Shown one piece after another: positions 8,579 to 21,732 of a stretch of DNA of 64,000 nt; within the stretch, counting starts at the first letter, position 1; the number at the start of each line of letters is the position of its first letter. The DNA comes from an uncultured Candidatus Saccharibacteria bacterium (lineage in GTDB: Bacteria; Patescibacteriota; Saccharimonadia; Saccharimonadales; Saccharimonadaceae). The notes under the pieces are model-generated. The model had not been told where the DNA came from and did no database searches. It saw only the letters and a program-made list of their open reading frames with translations. Position numbers and translations under genes: made by a program. Location: assembly GCA_947168825.1 (NCBI GenBank), contig CAMVNH010000001.1, positions 125,753 through 189,752 of the forward strand. The letters are read 5' to 3'.

Positions 8579-8606
8579 GCTAGCTCCGCACTTTTTAGGT
8601 AGCTAT
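8579..8606 (-). promoter_or_regulatory. Conserved prophage leader hairpin motif
   Basis: Minus-sense core CTAAAAAGTGCGGAG enclosed by TAGCT/AGCTA. TAATATAAA just upstream (8617-8628) may be a -10 region. The same core recurs at 21511, 23280 and 27467 (see findings). It lies in the 5' leader of the 228-aa adaptor gene. Confidence 0.5.
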
Positions 8607-8642
8607 TTCTACTTTTATATTATCACAAAGGTGCATCTTTTG

Positions 8643-8933
8643 CTATTCTTCCTCGTAGTCCGGATTCTCAAAGAATCCATCTTCGGCGGTATAGCAATAC
8701 TTTTCAGCTTTCACTTTTGCGGGAATCTCGATTGGCTCACCGATCTTAGCTTGTTCTGATCCGTCCACCTCTGCAATCTTGCCATCAGCATCATAAGCGT
8801 AGCAGGTAGTATTCGGATAGGCAGTGTCGTTTAATACCGAGTGCCAGTAGCCGTTGTCGAGAGTTGATAGTTCTTTTGCGAAGGCGATGATTCTGTCTTC
8901 TTCTTTAGTTGTGATGATATATTTTTTTGCCAT
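8643..8933 (-). CDS. Hypothetical small prophage protein
   Basis: 96 aa, acidic, not recognised. Contains IITTKEEDRIIAFAKELSTLDNGYW, a region with CYAYDADGKIAEV and an acidic tail FENPDYEEE. It resembles short accessory proteins found after fibre genes (possible fibre chaperone or tail-assembly protein), but this is inferred from place only. Preceded by AAAGGAG and 19 bp after the beta-propeller gene. Confidence 0.65.
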   Translation of the reverse strand: MAKKYIITTKEEDRIIAFAKELSTLDNGYWHSVLNDTAYPNTTCYAYDADGKIAEVDGSEQAKIGEPIEIPAKVKAEKYCYTAEDGFFENPDYEEE

Positions 8934-8952
8934 TTTAGGCTCCTTTCTTTAA

Positions 8953-10358
8953 TTATTCGCTTCCATTGGTATTTAATACCCAAACGTCACCGGCGGTAGT
9001 GTCGGTCAAAGACCCAGCTGTGAGCCCTAACATTTTTGGGGCACTCGTTGCTGGTCTAACTCTATATATTTGCGATAAGTCTGAAACTATACCATACAAA
9101 TAATTACCGGTAGCCGTGTGTGCCACAAATATATTATTCCCCACTACGACCGGAGATGACCCGCTACCACTATAAGCTATGCTAGAAATAGGTGTATCAT
9201 TCCCGATGGTGACCGTAGATCCTTCTATAGTTACTACAACGGCACTGAGAATGCCGTCCGCTGCTCGATGAGACACGAATACGTCTACTCCACTCGGCAA
9301 TACCACTGCCCCTGCACTAGTCTCTCCCCAGCTATATGTAGACAGTTGGGCTGAGTTTTCCACTGTTATGGTTGTTGACGCTACCGAAGCTACTAAATAT
9401 CCGGCGTTAGTGTTACCACCTCCCGTTGATACTAGAAATACATTGCCGTTCGTAAGCGTTACAGCGGTATAAAAATTATGGTATGTCCTACCAGTGATCA
9501 TCAACTGTGTGTCTGCACCCGCTGTTATGGTGTTCGTGCCAGATATGCTAGCGATAACTCCATAACATATGGCTCCAGGCGAGTCTGCGCTACTGCTTCC
9601 ATTATGACCTACAAACACTTTACCCGCATCTACTAATGTAGCGGAAACGCCACCACCAGCGAAATATGTCCTTGACAGCTGTGTGTCACTCGAAGCGATA
9701 TTTATCGTAGTCCCCGATACAATAATTACGATCCCTGCCAATTTGCTATCACTATAGCTGATATCGCGCCCTATATTATGTGCAATAAAAATCTTATTTT
9801 CACTGACCAAAGATGCTGATACCACATCGGTGCCACCATTTTGTGATGTGCTCAGTTGCGAGTCAGTACCAACCGTTATAATATCCCCAGATATAGTAAC
9901 TACAATGCCATATAGTGCTGCGGTGCTTAAATAGTCCCTCGGGTGGGCTATAAATACCTTGTTCTGAGAAACTAGAATCGCCGAAAGCCTGTTGTAACCA
10001 TAGTTATCATTGTAATTTTGGCATATCTGAGTGTCTGTCCCATACGTTATTGTAACGCCAGAAATTGTCACTACCACCCCATAAACATGACTACTATCAT
10101 ATCTGCCATCACCGTTGTGTACTACTAACACCTTGTTGTTTCCTAGTGAGACCGCAGATATCATGTCCCCACCATAAGTAGTATCTGACAGTTTAGTGTC
10201 TTCTCCTACTCCTGGGGCTTCACTGTTCACAAACTCCACAAATGTATTTGCGTCAATAGTACCACTACTAGCCTTATACTGTTCAATAATGCCGTTTACC
10301 ACGCTAATAGAACCACCCCCACCACCACCTCCAGAGAGCGGGTTTTTAATCAGAGCCA

Positions 10359-10359
<1 letters not shown>
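8953..10359 (-). CDS. Phage tail protein with seven-repeat beta-propeller
   Basis: 468 aa. Starts MALIKNPLSGGGGGGGS, a Gly-linker start typical of phage tail-tip proteins. Residues about 50-420 contain seven repeats of about 50 residues of the form (S)A-x-L-(7-9)-(K)VF(I/V)(A/G)H...(Y)G(I/V)V-x(3)SG-x(2)I-x(3)DTQ(L/I)S, predicted as a seven-bladed beta-propeller. The C-terminal 40 residues are distinct. It overlaps the end of the collagen-like fibre by one base (TAATG). A receptor-binding or glycan-binding tail part is likely; the ligand is unknown. Confidence 0.7.
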
Positions 10360-13475
<3,116 letters not shown>

Positions 13476-13501
<26 letters not shown>

Positions 13502-13901
13502 TATGACCTCCTTTCAAGTCATTATTAGTTTGCGGTTCGTCACTAATTATTTCGCAAGAAGTAACGACATTGGCTTTGCAAGAATAGTTTTTCATCTTAT
13601 GCATCAAGTCTTCATTTTCCTTATACCATTGGTTATACTCGTGAACTTTTTTCGTGACTTCACCGTTGCCGCCATTTTTGTGATATATCTCATATTCGTC
13701 TTGAATATTGCCGTAATTAACTGGGAATTTTTTGAATAGTTCCCAGCTTAGCTGGTCTTCCATGATCATTTGTAGAATAGATTGCTTCGCGGCATGTTTT
13801 TTGGAACGACGCGTCTGACTTATATATGTAATAATTGTAACTAGGGCTGGCACTCCTGTGACGATAAGACTTTTTATAATTTCCAGTGTTTGTTCGCTCA
13901 T
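13476..13901 (-). CDS. Small protein with one N-terminal TM helix
   Basis: 141 aa. Residues about 7-27 (IIKSLIVTGVPALVTIITYIS) form a TM helix, then a basic patch (RRSKKH) and an amphipathic region with FKKFPVNYGN and HEYNQWYKENEDLMHKM helices. Similar one-TM proteins occur beside fibre genes in Gram-positive phages; function unknown. A holin-like role is possible, but a better holin lies at 22110. Overlaps both neighbours by a few bases. Confidence 0.65.
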
Positions 13902-16900
13902 TTTTTAGATCCTTTCTTGACAGTGATGCTAGCTTTCTTTGGTGCGTAGCTGGCTAGTGTGGTTTTATTATTCTTGGAACGAGTTTTTTGCAGCTGACGA
14001 TTCGTGGTTGGGGCCTTAGTGGTTTTTACATCATATCCATAGCTACTATCCGAAAGAGATTTTGTAGCTTTGGCGATGGCAGTAGCTTCGGCCTGAGATA
14101 TTCCATCACTCGAGGAAGATTTTTTACTACTCTTTTTGCTTGAACTCTTGGTTAGGTTATTAATATTGCGGCCACGAGAATTATAAGTAGATTTACTGAT
14201 CAGACCAGCCTTGTACATTGCGTTATTGAGGCCATTTAGCATTCCAATAACTTTAGAGCGTTTCTCATTGTCTGTAATAGAGTTCAAATATTCCTGAATA
14301 TCAGCCTTAGTACCGGCTAGAGAATAGGCCTCTCGCACGTCTTTCGTCCAGTTCTTTGAAACACTTAGTTTCTCTAGTTCATTCTGGCGTTTAATCTTGC
14401 TCACGTCCGTAATCTTCCCATTCGCGGCATCATTATCATATTTTGCCTTGGCTAGATTGTATTCTGCAGAGGCATTATTGTAGAGATATTTATTCCAATC
14501 ATCGCTGGTCATAGAATTGTACTTTTCAAGAATGGTCTTAGAAGCACCCTGAAGATTGTCACTGATTTTGATCGGATTTTTGCGGCCATTGTTAGTGTTG
14601 CCGTAATCTAGAATATTACCAGAAAGCGTTCCGGAGATACCACCGTTGTCTTCGCTGTTGCTGCTATATGGCGTTTTGTTTTTCGTCATAACCGAAGTAA
14701 TGTACGAGTTTGCATTAAAGCCGTTTCTGATAATCTCAGTTTGCCGCTTTGACAATTTGTCGTCTCCAATCTCGCCAGTCTTATCTTGCTCTACCTTGGT
14801 AGCCATACTGGCAATACTCTTCATATCGCTGCTAATCGCCCTTAGTACCTTCTCTTTGTCAGAACCGGATAGATTGTTAAACGCATCAGTCTTTTTGACG
14901 TCTTCCTTATAATTTTTGGCAAGACCCTCGGCAATTTCATATTGGCTAGTAACGGTGCCGCTTAGGAATCGGCGATTGAAGCCACCGCCAAACATATTAC
15001 CGAAGCCGCCACCATCGCTCTTGTTATCTGGGTTGTCGGTCATAGTCCTAGTGAGATCTTTGGCAAGTCCACCGCCCCAGTTTTGGATGAAGTTATCAAT
15101 AACTGGAGCATCAATCCCAGTCTTACTTGCAATTATCCTGGCTGCCCCGGTCGTATATTTAGCACCCTTGTCTTCCGGCGCCTTTTCGCTGTCATAATCG
15201 CTGACTATCTCATTTCCGGTGTAGCTACTTTTGTTCATAGCGGTTTCAAGCACTGGCTTTACGATAGTTGGGGTAAGTTGATTGACTACTGGCAACATTC
15301 CGTTTTCAGAATTAGGTGCCTCAAGCCCAGTTGTGGCAGTAAAGATATCGCCGGCAAGCTGTGCAAAGTCCGAAGAATCTCCCTTGAGATTATTCACAAT
15401 GTCCATGATTGGATAGAGCATCTGTGCAACCGGTATTTTGATGACCCCTTCTATACGGTTTGTGTCTGGGTTATAGTGCGCATTTTCGGTTGGAATAATG
15501 ATATTCTGCCCCTTATCTGAATCATCAAGACGATCCCAAAGTTCTTTGTCTTGAGCTTCAAAAGCTGCCCTGGCAGCAAGGGCTAGGCCACCTAGGCTAG
15601 CCATCGCTAAAGTAGTGTGGACTGGACGTTCCTTAAATGAGTTTATCGTAATGCGTCCGCCTTGAATACCAGCGTTCAAGAATGGGATTACGCGGTTAAG
15701 AATTCTAGTCGTCGCGCCGGCTCGACCGAAGTTTAGAGTGTTATTCCTAGCAGCCTGTGCTTTTACTACGGCATCACCATCAGTACCAAAATATTGTTGT
15801 GCCCTGGTAAAGTATTCGGTCTTTCCAATTAGGTCAGCAAGAGCGTTGATGGGGTGCTTGGCTCTCTCCAAAGCCTTATCGCCAAGTTTAGAATCATTTT
15901 GTAACTGCTTAATCAGTTCGCCAGGTTTATAGCCGTAGGTTTGACGATATTCGTTGCCAATAATGCCAGCACGACTTAGCTCATCGCGGAGAGCTTTGCC
16001 TTTCTTCCCAGGCGAAAAAGTAGCTATTGTGGCATCCTTCAGCCCTTTAATGTTTGCGGTAACTTTACCAGTGACAACGGTTTGCATCTGATCACGCATC
16101 AGATTGGACAATGCAAATAGAGGGTTGTTTTGAGTAGCACCAGAGCGGAGCCATTTTGTAGGTGCACCAGCAATACGCAAAGCATACTCTGCAAAGTTTG
16201 GTAGCGTGCTATTTAGATTCTTCATTTCTTCAGCCACTAGCTTTGGCACTTCATAGCTAACCTTTTCGCCATCTACAAGATATGAAAGTTTATCGTAGCC
16301 CGGGAGTGGCTCCTGGCCATCCGCCAACACTTTTTCGTGGAAAGCTTTGGAATCTGTAATCAACTTAGCAGTTTTATTACGTTCAACTTCATTTATCATC
16401 CGGAAGGTATTGTTCATTAGCGATTCAATTGGATCCTCGATGGCCCTGTCGCTACCAGTTAACTTCTGCACCACGGTTTGCTTATCAAGGTTGCCTAGCT
16501 GTTTGGACTTAAAACCGGTTTTCTTTTCTAGTACATCAAATACCCGATTCATCGGTACGTAGTTCGGATTATCTCGGAGTAAATCGTTTTTCAATTTTTG
16601 ACTAATCAGACCATTATCTGCGCTATATTCGAGCATATCACGCGTATATTTACGAATGATTTGCTCTTGTTTGGCATATTTATCTCCGATGCGCGCAATA
16701 AGCGCTTCATCAGCAGCTCTACTACGTCCAGTTTTCTTACCCTGATCTGCGACCTCTAGTGCACGCTTAGCAATGAGATATTGCTGGAACTCATTCATGT
16801 CTTCGTCTGACATTTTGCCAATTTCGGTGAGCCCATGATCTTTCATGTACTGGCTTTTTTTAATGATACGGCGACCAACGAGATCTACACCTTCACGAAT

Positions 16901-19900
16901 ATTTAGACGTTCGTTTTTATCTTTGATATAGCGTTCATAAGCTACGGCATCATCAATTAAATAGTGTTTTAGCTCGGCAGTAGCGTCGGCGATACGCTCT
17001 TTCAGGGGAAGCTTACTGCGTTTCTGTTGAGCTGCTACTTGGTCTGAAACGTAGTGTTTGACGTCAAAGTTGTCTGGGAGTGATTCAGATTCGGATGCGT
17101 ATAAACGAGTGGTTTTCGCGTCTTGATTGATATTTTTAGGCTCCTGTAATAGAGGAACCTTCGCTGAAGCCGAATTCTGCTTTACATCGCTGCCACCCTG
17201 TGGCGTACCATCTGGTGCCTTGCTAAGTGGCTCTATGCCAGCAGATATTTCAGAGGCAACAGTAGTGCTATCAGAGGTATTATTAGGCTTAATGTTTTCA
17301 TTCTTTGAGACATAGTTTATTGTGCTATCAAGAATAGAACGAAATCCTCCTGGTGTCTCTAGGTTTTCATTGTATTGGCGCAGACTCTCTAAGCGTTGGA
17401 CGGCAGCATTTTGGGCAGTTTTTTTATTGGCGATGTTTGCCAGGGCCTCTTCTTTGCCTACCGCAATGTCCCAGTCCTCCTGGATCTGACGTCTTAGGGG
17501 CTTTCTGCCACCATTAGCATCGTAATATTCTTTATAGATTGGTTGATTGTACGAAATGCGTTTATAGCCACCGTCTGGGGTTGGAATGGTTTCTGTTCCG
17601 CCATTTACGTCCGCTCCAAGTAGCACTTTATAATATCCATCCACGATAGCCTTTTCATAGAGTCTTGCCTCCTTCGCATCATCGCTAGAAAGATTCTTGA
17701 AGACTTCTGAAATTGGTTTTGCGTCTTTGGATATATCATCCAGTGACATCCCGACTGGAATCTTTTTTAGCTTATCCTTGAATTTCTGGCTGATTTTCTT
17801 GCTAAGCTCCGGACTAAGGTCTGCAAGGCGAGTGAGTGCGTTGTCTGGATTGACGGATTTATTGTGTTGTGGTATACTGGTATTAAGAACTCCTAGTGGT
17901 GCGTCGGGGGAACCAGCGCGCGGGTTGACTAAGGAAGTGGCGGAGTTGTCAGAATTCGCAACTCTGGACTGGGTAACACCCCCTTCCTGATTAGCCACTA
18001 GGGGCGAACCAGGAAGACCGAGTAGGTCGCTTTTTTGTTGGCGCATTTTGCTCACTTCGTTGCTAGTGCGAGGCTCAATACTTTTAAGACTTGTTCCGCC
18101 ATCTTGCGCTAGACCAATTACCGATCCGCTGTACTTGCCCTCTCTATATGGTGCAACATTTACGGTATTGCCACCCTTGCCAGGCAATGATTCGGCGCTT
18201 GAATTTGTAAGAGAATCAAAGGCGATCTCAGCAATGCGTTTTGGTGTCATGACCTCTGGATTCTCTTTATAGCGATTGTTGAGATTATTGTTTACTGCGT
18301 TCTGATAGGCTATGACTTGCCTATTTGTGAGTGGCTCTAGCCCCTTTGCTTGTCTGACCATGTTGATATCGGCTAGAGTTTCTTTATTTATACGTACGAA
18401 ACGAATATTCCCGTCTGTGCCTCGCTCAATCCCACGCGCCAACCTATCTACTGCACCTCTATTTACAATCGTGCTATATGCGTTATCTGCTACATTTGCT
18501 ATCTTGCTTGCAGCGTTCTGGATTGGGTTATTTTTCGCCACATCTGCTAGCTCTCTGTCTGTTAGTCTGGTCTCCGTGCCGTCTGGGTTTTGTTTGAGGA
18601 TAGAGCCGTCGTCTGTGGTTCTGATACTCTCACCAGTGGAAAGACGGTTGATGTTTTGCATCGCCCTTGCTCTGCCGAGGTTAGCGACATCCATGCCAAT
18701 ATCTTGACCGAGGTTTAGAGCGAGGTCTTTGGCAAACTGCCCGGCGTCCATGTCGTGCCAATCTTTGTTTTGGGCGAGGTTACCTAATCCGGTTTGAAGA
18801 TAAGTAGTGGCGCCGGCCCACGGAAGCTCCTGCGCGGCATATTTGGCAACATCTTTAAGAGTGCCATTTCCGAGTCCTGGTCCAATGCCTTTGATTCCAG
18901 CTAATGAAAAAGCAGAGTTTAGCCCCGCCATACCCACTTCACCAACTTTTTCACTGTTAGTTTTTTCGCGAATATAAGCGTTACCATTATCATCGTAATC
19001 TAGCACCTTGTCGTTTAGCCCCTTGACAGCGTTGATGTCGTCCACCGCAGCTTTGGCAATGCCGTACTTGCCGGCTGTGCCGAGATTTAAGCCAAAGTTG
19101 GCGGCCGCTCCGAGTGCTGCATCTGCTATTCCCACTGCTCCGAGGTCTGTTCGCGTGTTGTTTTGTTTCTCGATTGCAGAATTAATCTTGTCTGCTTTGC
19201 CAGTAATCTGGCCGAGCAATTGTTCGAGAGAATTACCACCAATATCGCCAATAAAGCCACCGGTAGTGGCATTATCGGCAAGTTGACGAAGCAGACTCTT
19301 ATTCTTGTTTGAGCCGTAGCGAGTAAGTAGTGAATTTAAGTCCGACAGATAATTGATTGAATCTAGTGCTTCATTGTCTCCTTGTTTTGCTCGCTCTCTT
19401 TGGCTAATAATTTCATCCGATAAGGCTTTCCTGACATCTGCCTGTTGGTCTCCAGATGCCCTATTATATGAATCGAGCACAGAGCGGAAGCTAACTTTGG
19501 CTGCATCCATATTGCCATCCAGCACTGGTTTAAAAGTTTTTGACAATAAGATTTGGTTTCTTTCCGGAGCAGACTCATCAGATAGTGTACGCAGGCTTGT
19601 GGCTGCAGGTCGATTCAGACGCAGAGTATCGTCGCTATAATAGTTTTTGTCTTTTGCAGTATATTGCTCTAGCCCACGGAACATATTCGCGTTTGGACGA
19701 TTGTTGCTTGGTGTCGCAAAATCATTTTGGTGCGCCTCATCATAAAGTCTATTAGCCTGACCGATAGTCTGAGCATTTTTGATAGCACTAGCCTTAAGTG
19801 GTGCCCCAGTGCCACCATTATTTATGATATTCTTGGCACTCATAGTAGCTTTAAAGTCATCAAAGCTCATTTTGCCATCATTTTGGTTTACGCCACCATT

Positions 19901-20224
19901 TGCTTGGTTGATACGGCTAAGTGCCGAGTTAAAGTTGTTGATCCGATTAACTGAAGTTTGAATTGGCCGGATAACAGTATTATTTGTACGTACATCGAGA
20001 TTATTTAGAGTTTTCAGGGTGCTAGGTGCAGTGGGTCTAGAAGTCATGCTGACATTATTAGCCTTTGCAACCTGATTAACGGCATTTTGAATCCTATTGA
20101 CTATGCCGCCCTGTCCGGAAACTGCATTATTGGTTCGCACGTCAAGATTAGATAGTGAATTTAAGACACCATCATCTTGTCTCTTTTTCTTGGTTAAGCT
20201 AGACCACGACACCAGACCGGCCAT
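13898..20224 (-). CDS. Giant internal-virion/polyvalent protein (LPD38-like)
   Basis: 2108 aa, the largest gene. The N-terminal 130 residues carry three copies of an L-x-NLDVRTNN(A/T)V motif. Residues about 150-980 are polar and partly low-complexity; 1050-1300 are helical and basic (ERIADATAELKHYLIDDA). Residues about 1350-1600 match the large-polyvalent-protein-associated pattern LPD38: NNPLFALSNLMRDQ, then LNFGRAG near 1495 and VIPFLNAGIQGG. The tail (1830-2108) is Ser/Lys-rich and basic. Such proteins are packaged inside short-tailed virions and ejected with the DNA. No transglycosylase motif is evident. The frame is intact throughout. Confidence 0.75.
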   Translation of the reverse strand: MAGLVSWSSLTKKKRQDDGVLNSLSNLDVRTNNAVSGQGGIVNRIQNAVNQVAKANNVSMTSRPTAPSTLKTLNNLDVRTNNTVIRPIQTSVNRINNFNSALSRINQANGGVNQNDGKMSFDDFKATMSAKNIINNGGTGAPLKASAIKNAQTIGQANRLYDEAHQNDFATPSNNRPNANMFRGLEQYTAKDKNYYSDDTLRLNRPAATSLRTLSDESAPERNQILLSKTFKPVLDGNMDAAKVSFRSVLDSYNRASGDQQADVRKALSDEIISQRERAKQGDNEALDSINYLSDLNSLLTRYGSNKNKSLLRQLADNATTGGFIGDIGGNSLEQLLGQITGKADKINSAIEKQNNTRTDLGAVGIADAALGAAANFGLNLGTAGKYGIAKAAVDDINAVKGLNDKVLDYDDNGNAYIREKTNSEKVGEVGMAGLNSAFSLAGIKGIGPGLGNGTLKDVAKYAAQELPWAGATTYLQTGLGNLAQNKDWHDMDAGQFAKDLALNLGQDIGMDVANLGRARAMQNINRLSTGESIRTTDDGSILKQNPDGTETRLTDRELADVAKNNPIQNAASKIANVADNAYSTIVNRGAVDRLARGIERGTDGNIRFVRINKETLADINMVRQAKGLEPLTNRQVIAYQNAVNNNLNNRYKENPEVMTPKRIAEIAFDSLTNSSAESLPGKGGNTVNVAPYREGKYSGSVIGLAQDGGTSLKSIEPRTSNEVSKMRQQKSDLLGLPGSPLVANQEGGVTQSRVANSDNSATSLVNPRAGSPDAPLGVLNTSIPQHNKSVNPDNALTRLADLSPELSKKISQKFKDKLKKIPVGMSLDDISKDAKPISEVFKNLSSDDAKEARLYEKAIVDGYYKVLLGADVNGGTETIPTPDGGYKRISYNQPIYKEYYDANGGRKPLRRQIQEDWDIAVGKEEALANIANKKTAQNAAVQRLESLRQYNENLETPGGFRSILDSTINYVSKNENIKPNNTSDSTTVASEISAGIEPLSKAPDGTPQGGSDVKQNSASAKVPLLQEPKNINQDAKTTRLYASESESLPDNFDVKHYVSDQVAAQQKRSKLPLKERIADATAELKHYLIDDAVAYERYIKDKNERLNIREGVDLVGRRIIKKSQYMKDHGLTEIGKMSDEDMNEFQQYLIAKRALEVADQGKKTGRSRAADEALIARIGDKYAKQEQIIRKYTRDMLEYSADNGLISQKLKNDLLRDNPNYVPMNRVFDVLEKKTGFKSKQLGNLDKQTVVQKLTGSDRAIEDPIESLMNNTFRMINEVERNKTAKLITDSKAFHEKVLADGQEPLPGYDKLSYLVDGEKVSYEVPKLVAEEMKNLNSTLPNFAEYALRIAGAPTKWLRSGATQNNPLFALSNLMRDQMQTVVTGKVTANIKGLKDATIATFSPGKKGKALRDELSRAGIIGNEYRQTYGYKPGELIKQLQNDSKLGDKALERAKHPINALADLIGKTEYFTRAQQYFGTDGDAVVKAQAARNNTLNFGRAGATTRILNRVIPFLNAGIQGGRITINSFKERPVHTTLAMASLGGLALAARAAFEAQDKELWDRLDDSDKGQNIIIPTENAHYNPDTNRIEGVIKIPVAQMLYPIMDIVNNLKGDSSDFAQLAGDIFTATTGLEAPNSENGMLPVVNQLTPTIVKPVLETAMNKSSYTGNEIVSDYDSEKAPEDKGAKYTTGAARIIASKTGIDAPVIDNFIQNWGGGLAKDLTRTMTDNPDNKSDGGGFGNMFGGGFNRRFLSGTVTSQYEIAEGLAKNYKEDVKKTDAFNNLSGSDKEKVLRAISSDMKSIASMATKVEQDKTGEIGDDKLSKRQTEIIRNGFNANSYITSVMTKNKTPYSSNSEDNGGISGTLSGNILDYGNTNNGRKNPIKISDNLQGASKTILEKYNSMTSDDWNKYLYNNASAEYNLAKAKYDNDAANGKITDVSKIKRQNELEKLSVSKNWTKDVREAYSLAGTKADIQEYLNSITDNEKRSKVIGMLNGLNNAMYKAGLISKSTYNSRGRNINNLTKSSSKKSSKKSSSSDGISQAEATAIAKATKSLSDSSYGYDVKTTKAPTTNRQLQKTRSKNNKTTLASYAPKKASITVKKGSKK

Positions 20225-20227
20225 TTA

Positions 20228-21403
20228 CTATTCCTCCGTAGAATATGGATTTTGGTTCTTTTTACGAATTGATCTAAGTAGTGAGAGCAAGTTAGTGCTA
20301 CCGCTATTGCCGTAATCGTTGACCGTAGTTGTGAGGTCGGTATTGCCAGTATCGTATGTTGAGAGAGCTGGGGCTTCGTATGTGGCTGTCATACCAGTAT
20401 ATTGTGGCTTCTGATAGGTTCCGAGGTCACGAATTGTCTGATTGGCAGATTTAATGCGATTTGTAATATCGTTGATACTATTGCCAAGGTCTGCGCCGTA
20501 GGTAGCACGGTTACCATAAAGTTCGCTGAGCTGATCAAGTAAGTTGATGCGCTGTTTCTCAATGTTTTGTTTGGCACTCTTGATTTGTCCGGTTCTCCAG
20601 TCTTCAAGCTTCTTCTTATCATTTTCCCAGTCGTTTTTATAGTTGCCCCAGTCGGTGTCAAGATTTGCCTGGTTTTGAGCAAAAGTTAGCCCGGCGTTAG
20701 CATTCTCCTGGTCAGCCTGAGATTTAACGGCATCCGGAGCATTATAACGCGCAACTGATCCGCCACCGGCACCCATAGCACCAAGTACTCGAGTAAGTCC
20801 ACGCAAGCCGTGTGCAGCATTGTCGGTAATAGAATTGCGGTTAGTAATCAGCGACTGTAGGTTTTGTTTGGAACTATTGTCATATTCGCTTTGCGCCTTG
20901 TTGTAGGCAGACTGTTGTTCGTTTTTATAGGTATTGTAGTTACCCTCAATCTCGTCGAGGTCATTTTTAAGAGTATTCGACAGCTCATCAATAGCATTAT
21001 TCTTTTGAGAAATAATACCGTTATAATAATCGATCATGCGCTGTTTTTGGCGCTGTTCTTCGGCCGCCTTAGCTGCAGCCTGCTTAGCGGCAGTGGTGTC
21101 ATAAGTTCCACTCTGATTGACAGCGTTTTTCTTACCTACCAAGACCGCAGCTTGGGTTTCTGGGCTATATGAATCTGATGTGTTACCAGATTGCTGATTC
21201 AGCCATTGCTGATAATACATATCATTAACCGTACCAGCTTTTGCGTTCTTGCCATCAGTATAGTAAACAGAAGCATTGCGATCGCTAACTCCGCCATCGT
21301 TGCCGGCGTAGTTTAATAAATCTGAGGCGGTCTTAGAACCAGTCCCCGCAAGATAACTAAGCCATCCACGATAATCATTATTGCCAATATAATTTGTAGC
21401 CAT
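20228..21403 (-). CDS. Coiled-coil structural protein, probable internal virion protein
   Basis: 391 aa, Gln/Asn/Ser-rich. Residues about 100-185 and 225-325 form long heptad-rich coiled coils (AAKAAEEQRQKQRM; NDWENDKKKLEDWRTGQ); between them lies a Gly-rich hinge (LRGLTRVLGAMGAGGG). The hydrophobic GAMGAGGG hinge between helices resembles membrane-active ejection proteins. It is paired with the 2108-aa gene 4 bp downstream. Promoter and conserved leader lie upstream. Role inferred. Confidence 0.6.
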   Translation of the reverse strand: MATNYIGNNDYRGWLSYLAGTGSKTASDLLNYAGNDGGVSDRNASVYYTDGKNAKAGTVNDMYYQQWLNQQSGNTSDSYSPETQAAVLVGKKNAVNQSGTYDTTAAKQAAAKAAEEQRQKQRMIDYYNGIISQKNNAIDELSNTLKNDLDEIEGNYNTYKNEQQSAYNKAQSEYDNSSKQNLQSLITNRNSITDNAAHGLRGLTRVLGAMGAGGGSVARYNAPDAVKSQADQENANAGLTFAQNQANLDTDWGNYKNDWENDKKKLEDWRTGQIKSAKQNIEKQRINLLDQLSELYGNRATYGADLGNSINDITNRIKSANQTIRDLGTYQKPQYTGMTATYEAPALSTYDTGNTDLTTTVNDYGNSGSTNLLSLLRSIRKKNQNPYSTEE

Positions 21404-21510
21404 AAGAATCTCCTTTGATTAGGTTTGATTCTCGGCGTTTCGTGCTTTTTTGATAACCCGAGGGTGACTAGAGAATTGCACGAAGGTTAGCTTCTTTTTT
21501 GCTTTGCCAA

Positions 21511-21584
21511 GCCTCCGTACTCTTTAGGTAGACTATGCAACCTGCTAATACACTCATTGTATCATGTCACCGCTTTGGTGTCCA
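21511..21584 (-). promoter_or_regulatory. Sigma70 promoter and conserved leader motif of the internal-virion unit
   Basis: On the minus strand, -35 TGGACA (21579-21584), 17-bp spacer, -10 TACAAT (21556-21561). The leader then holds the recurrent motif CTAAAGAGTACGGAGG (21511-21533). A weaker related copy lies at 21436-21460. The ~150-nt leader to ATG 21403 has no ORF and starts with GGAGATT as SD. This promoter is divergent to, and overlaps, the plus-strand promoter at 21587. Confidence 0.65.
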
Positions 21585-21586
21585 TA

Positions 21587-21595
21587 TGATATAAT
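21587..21595 (+). promoter_or_regulatory. Extended -10 promoter of the plus-strand prophage gene
   Basis: TGA-TATAAT (21587-21595), an extended -10 (TGn + TATAAT) with no good -35. Start expected near 21602, which puts the whole pseudoknot-like leader (21614-21719) in the transcript. Confidence 0.65.
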
Positions 21596-21613
21596 AAAGA
21601 TATTCCATTTTAT

Positions 21614-21719
21614 TATTTCAAAGATAAGATCAACCCCTAAAGATGGGCTAATATTGCGTTTCAATGGTTGATCCCTTTGAAATAGAGTGGAATCGAAGCA
21701 ATGTTAGCCCATTTTTGGG
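21614..21719 (+). ncRNA. Interleaved long-stem leader RNA (pseudoknot or switch)
   Basis: Four segments in A-B-A'-B' order. A (21614-21635) pairs with A' (21666-21684): 10 + 8 bp with a 4x1 internal loop. B (21636-21657) pairs with B' (21698-21719): 22 continuous pairs, three of them G-U. A abuts B directly, and B' ends 1 nt before AGGAGG (21721-21726), the ribosome site of the gene at 21733. Either a long pseudoknot or two mutually exclusive hairpins; the G-U pairs favour plus-strand RNA. Confidence 0.75.
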
Positions 21720-21732
21720 CAGGAGGGAAGTT

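Noticed and set aside
8579-8606. Self-cleaving ribozyme (hammerhead/twister) as the leader motif
   Set aside because: The conserved CUGAUGA...GAAA or twister core bases are not seen in any of the copies.
21664-21732. Upstream ATG (21664) for the plus-strand prophage gene
   Set aside because: It lies inside the A' segment of the leader with no SD, while AGGAGG sits 6 nt before ATG 21733.
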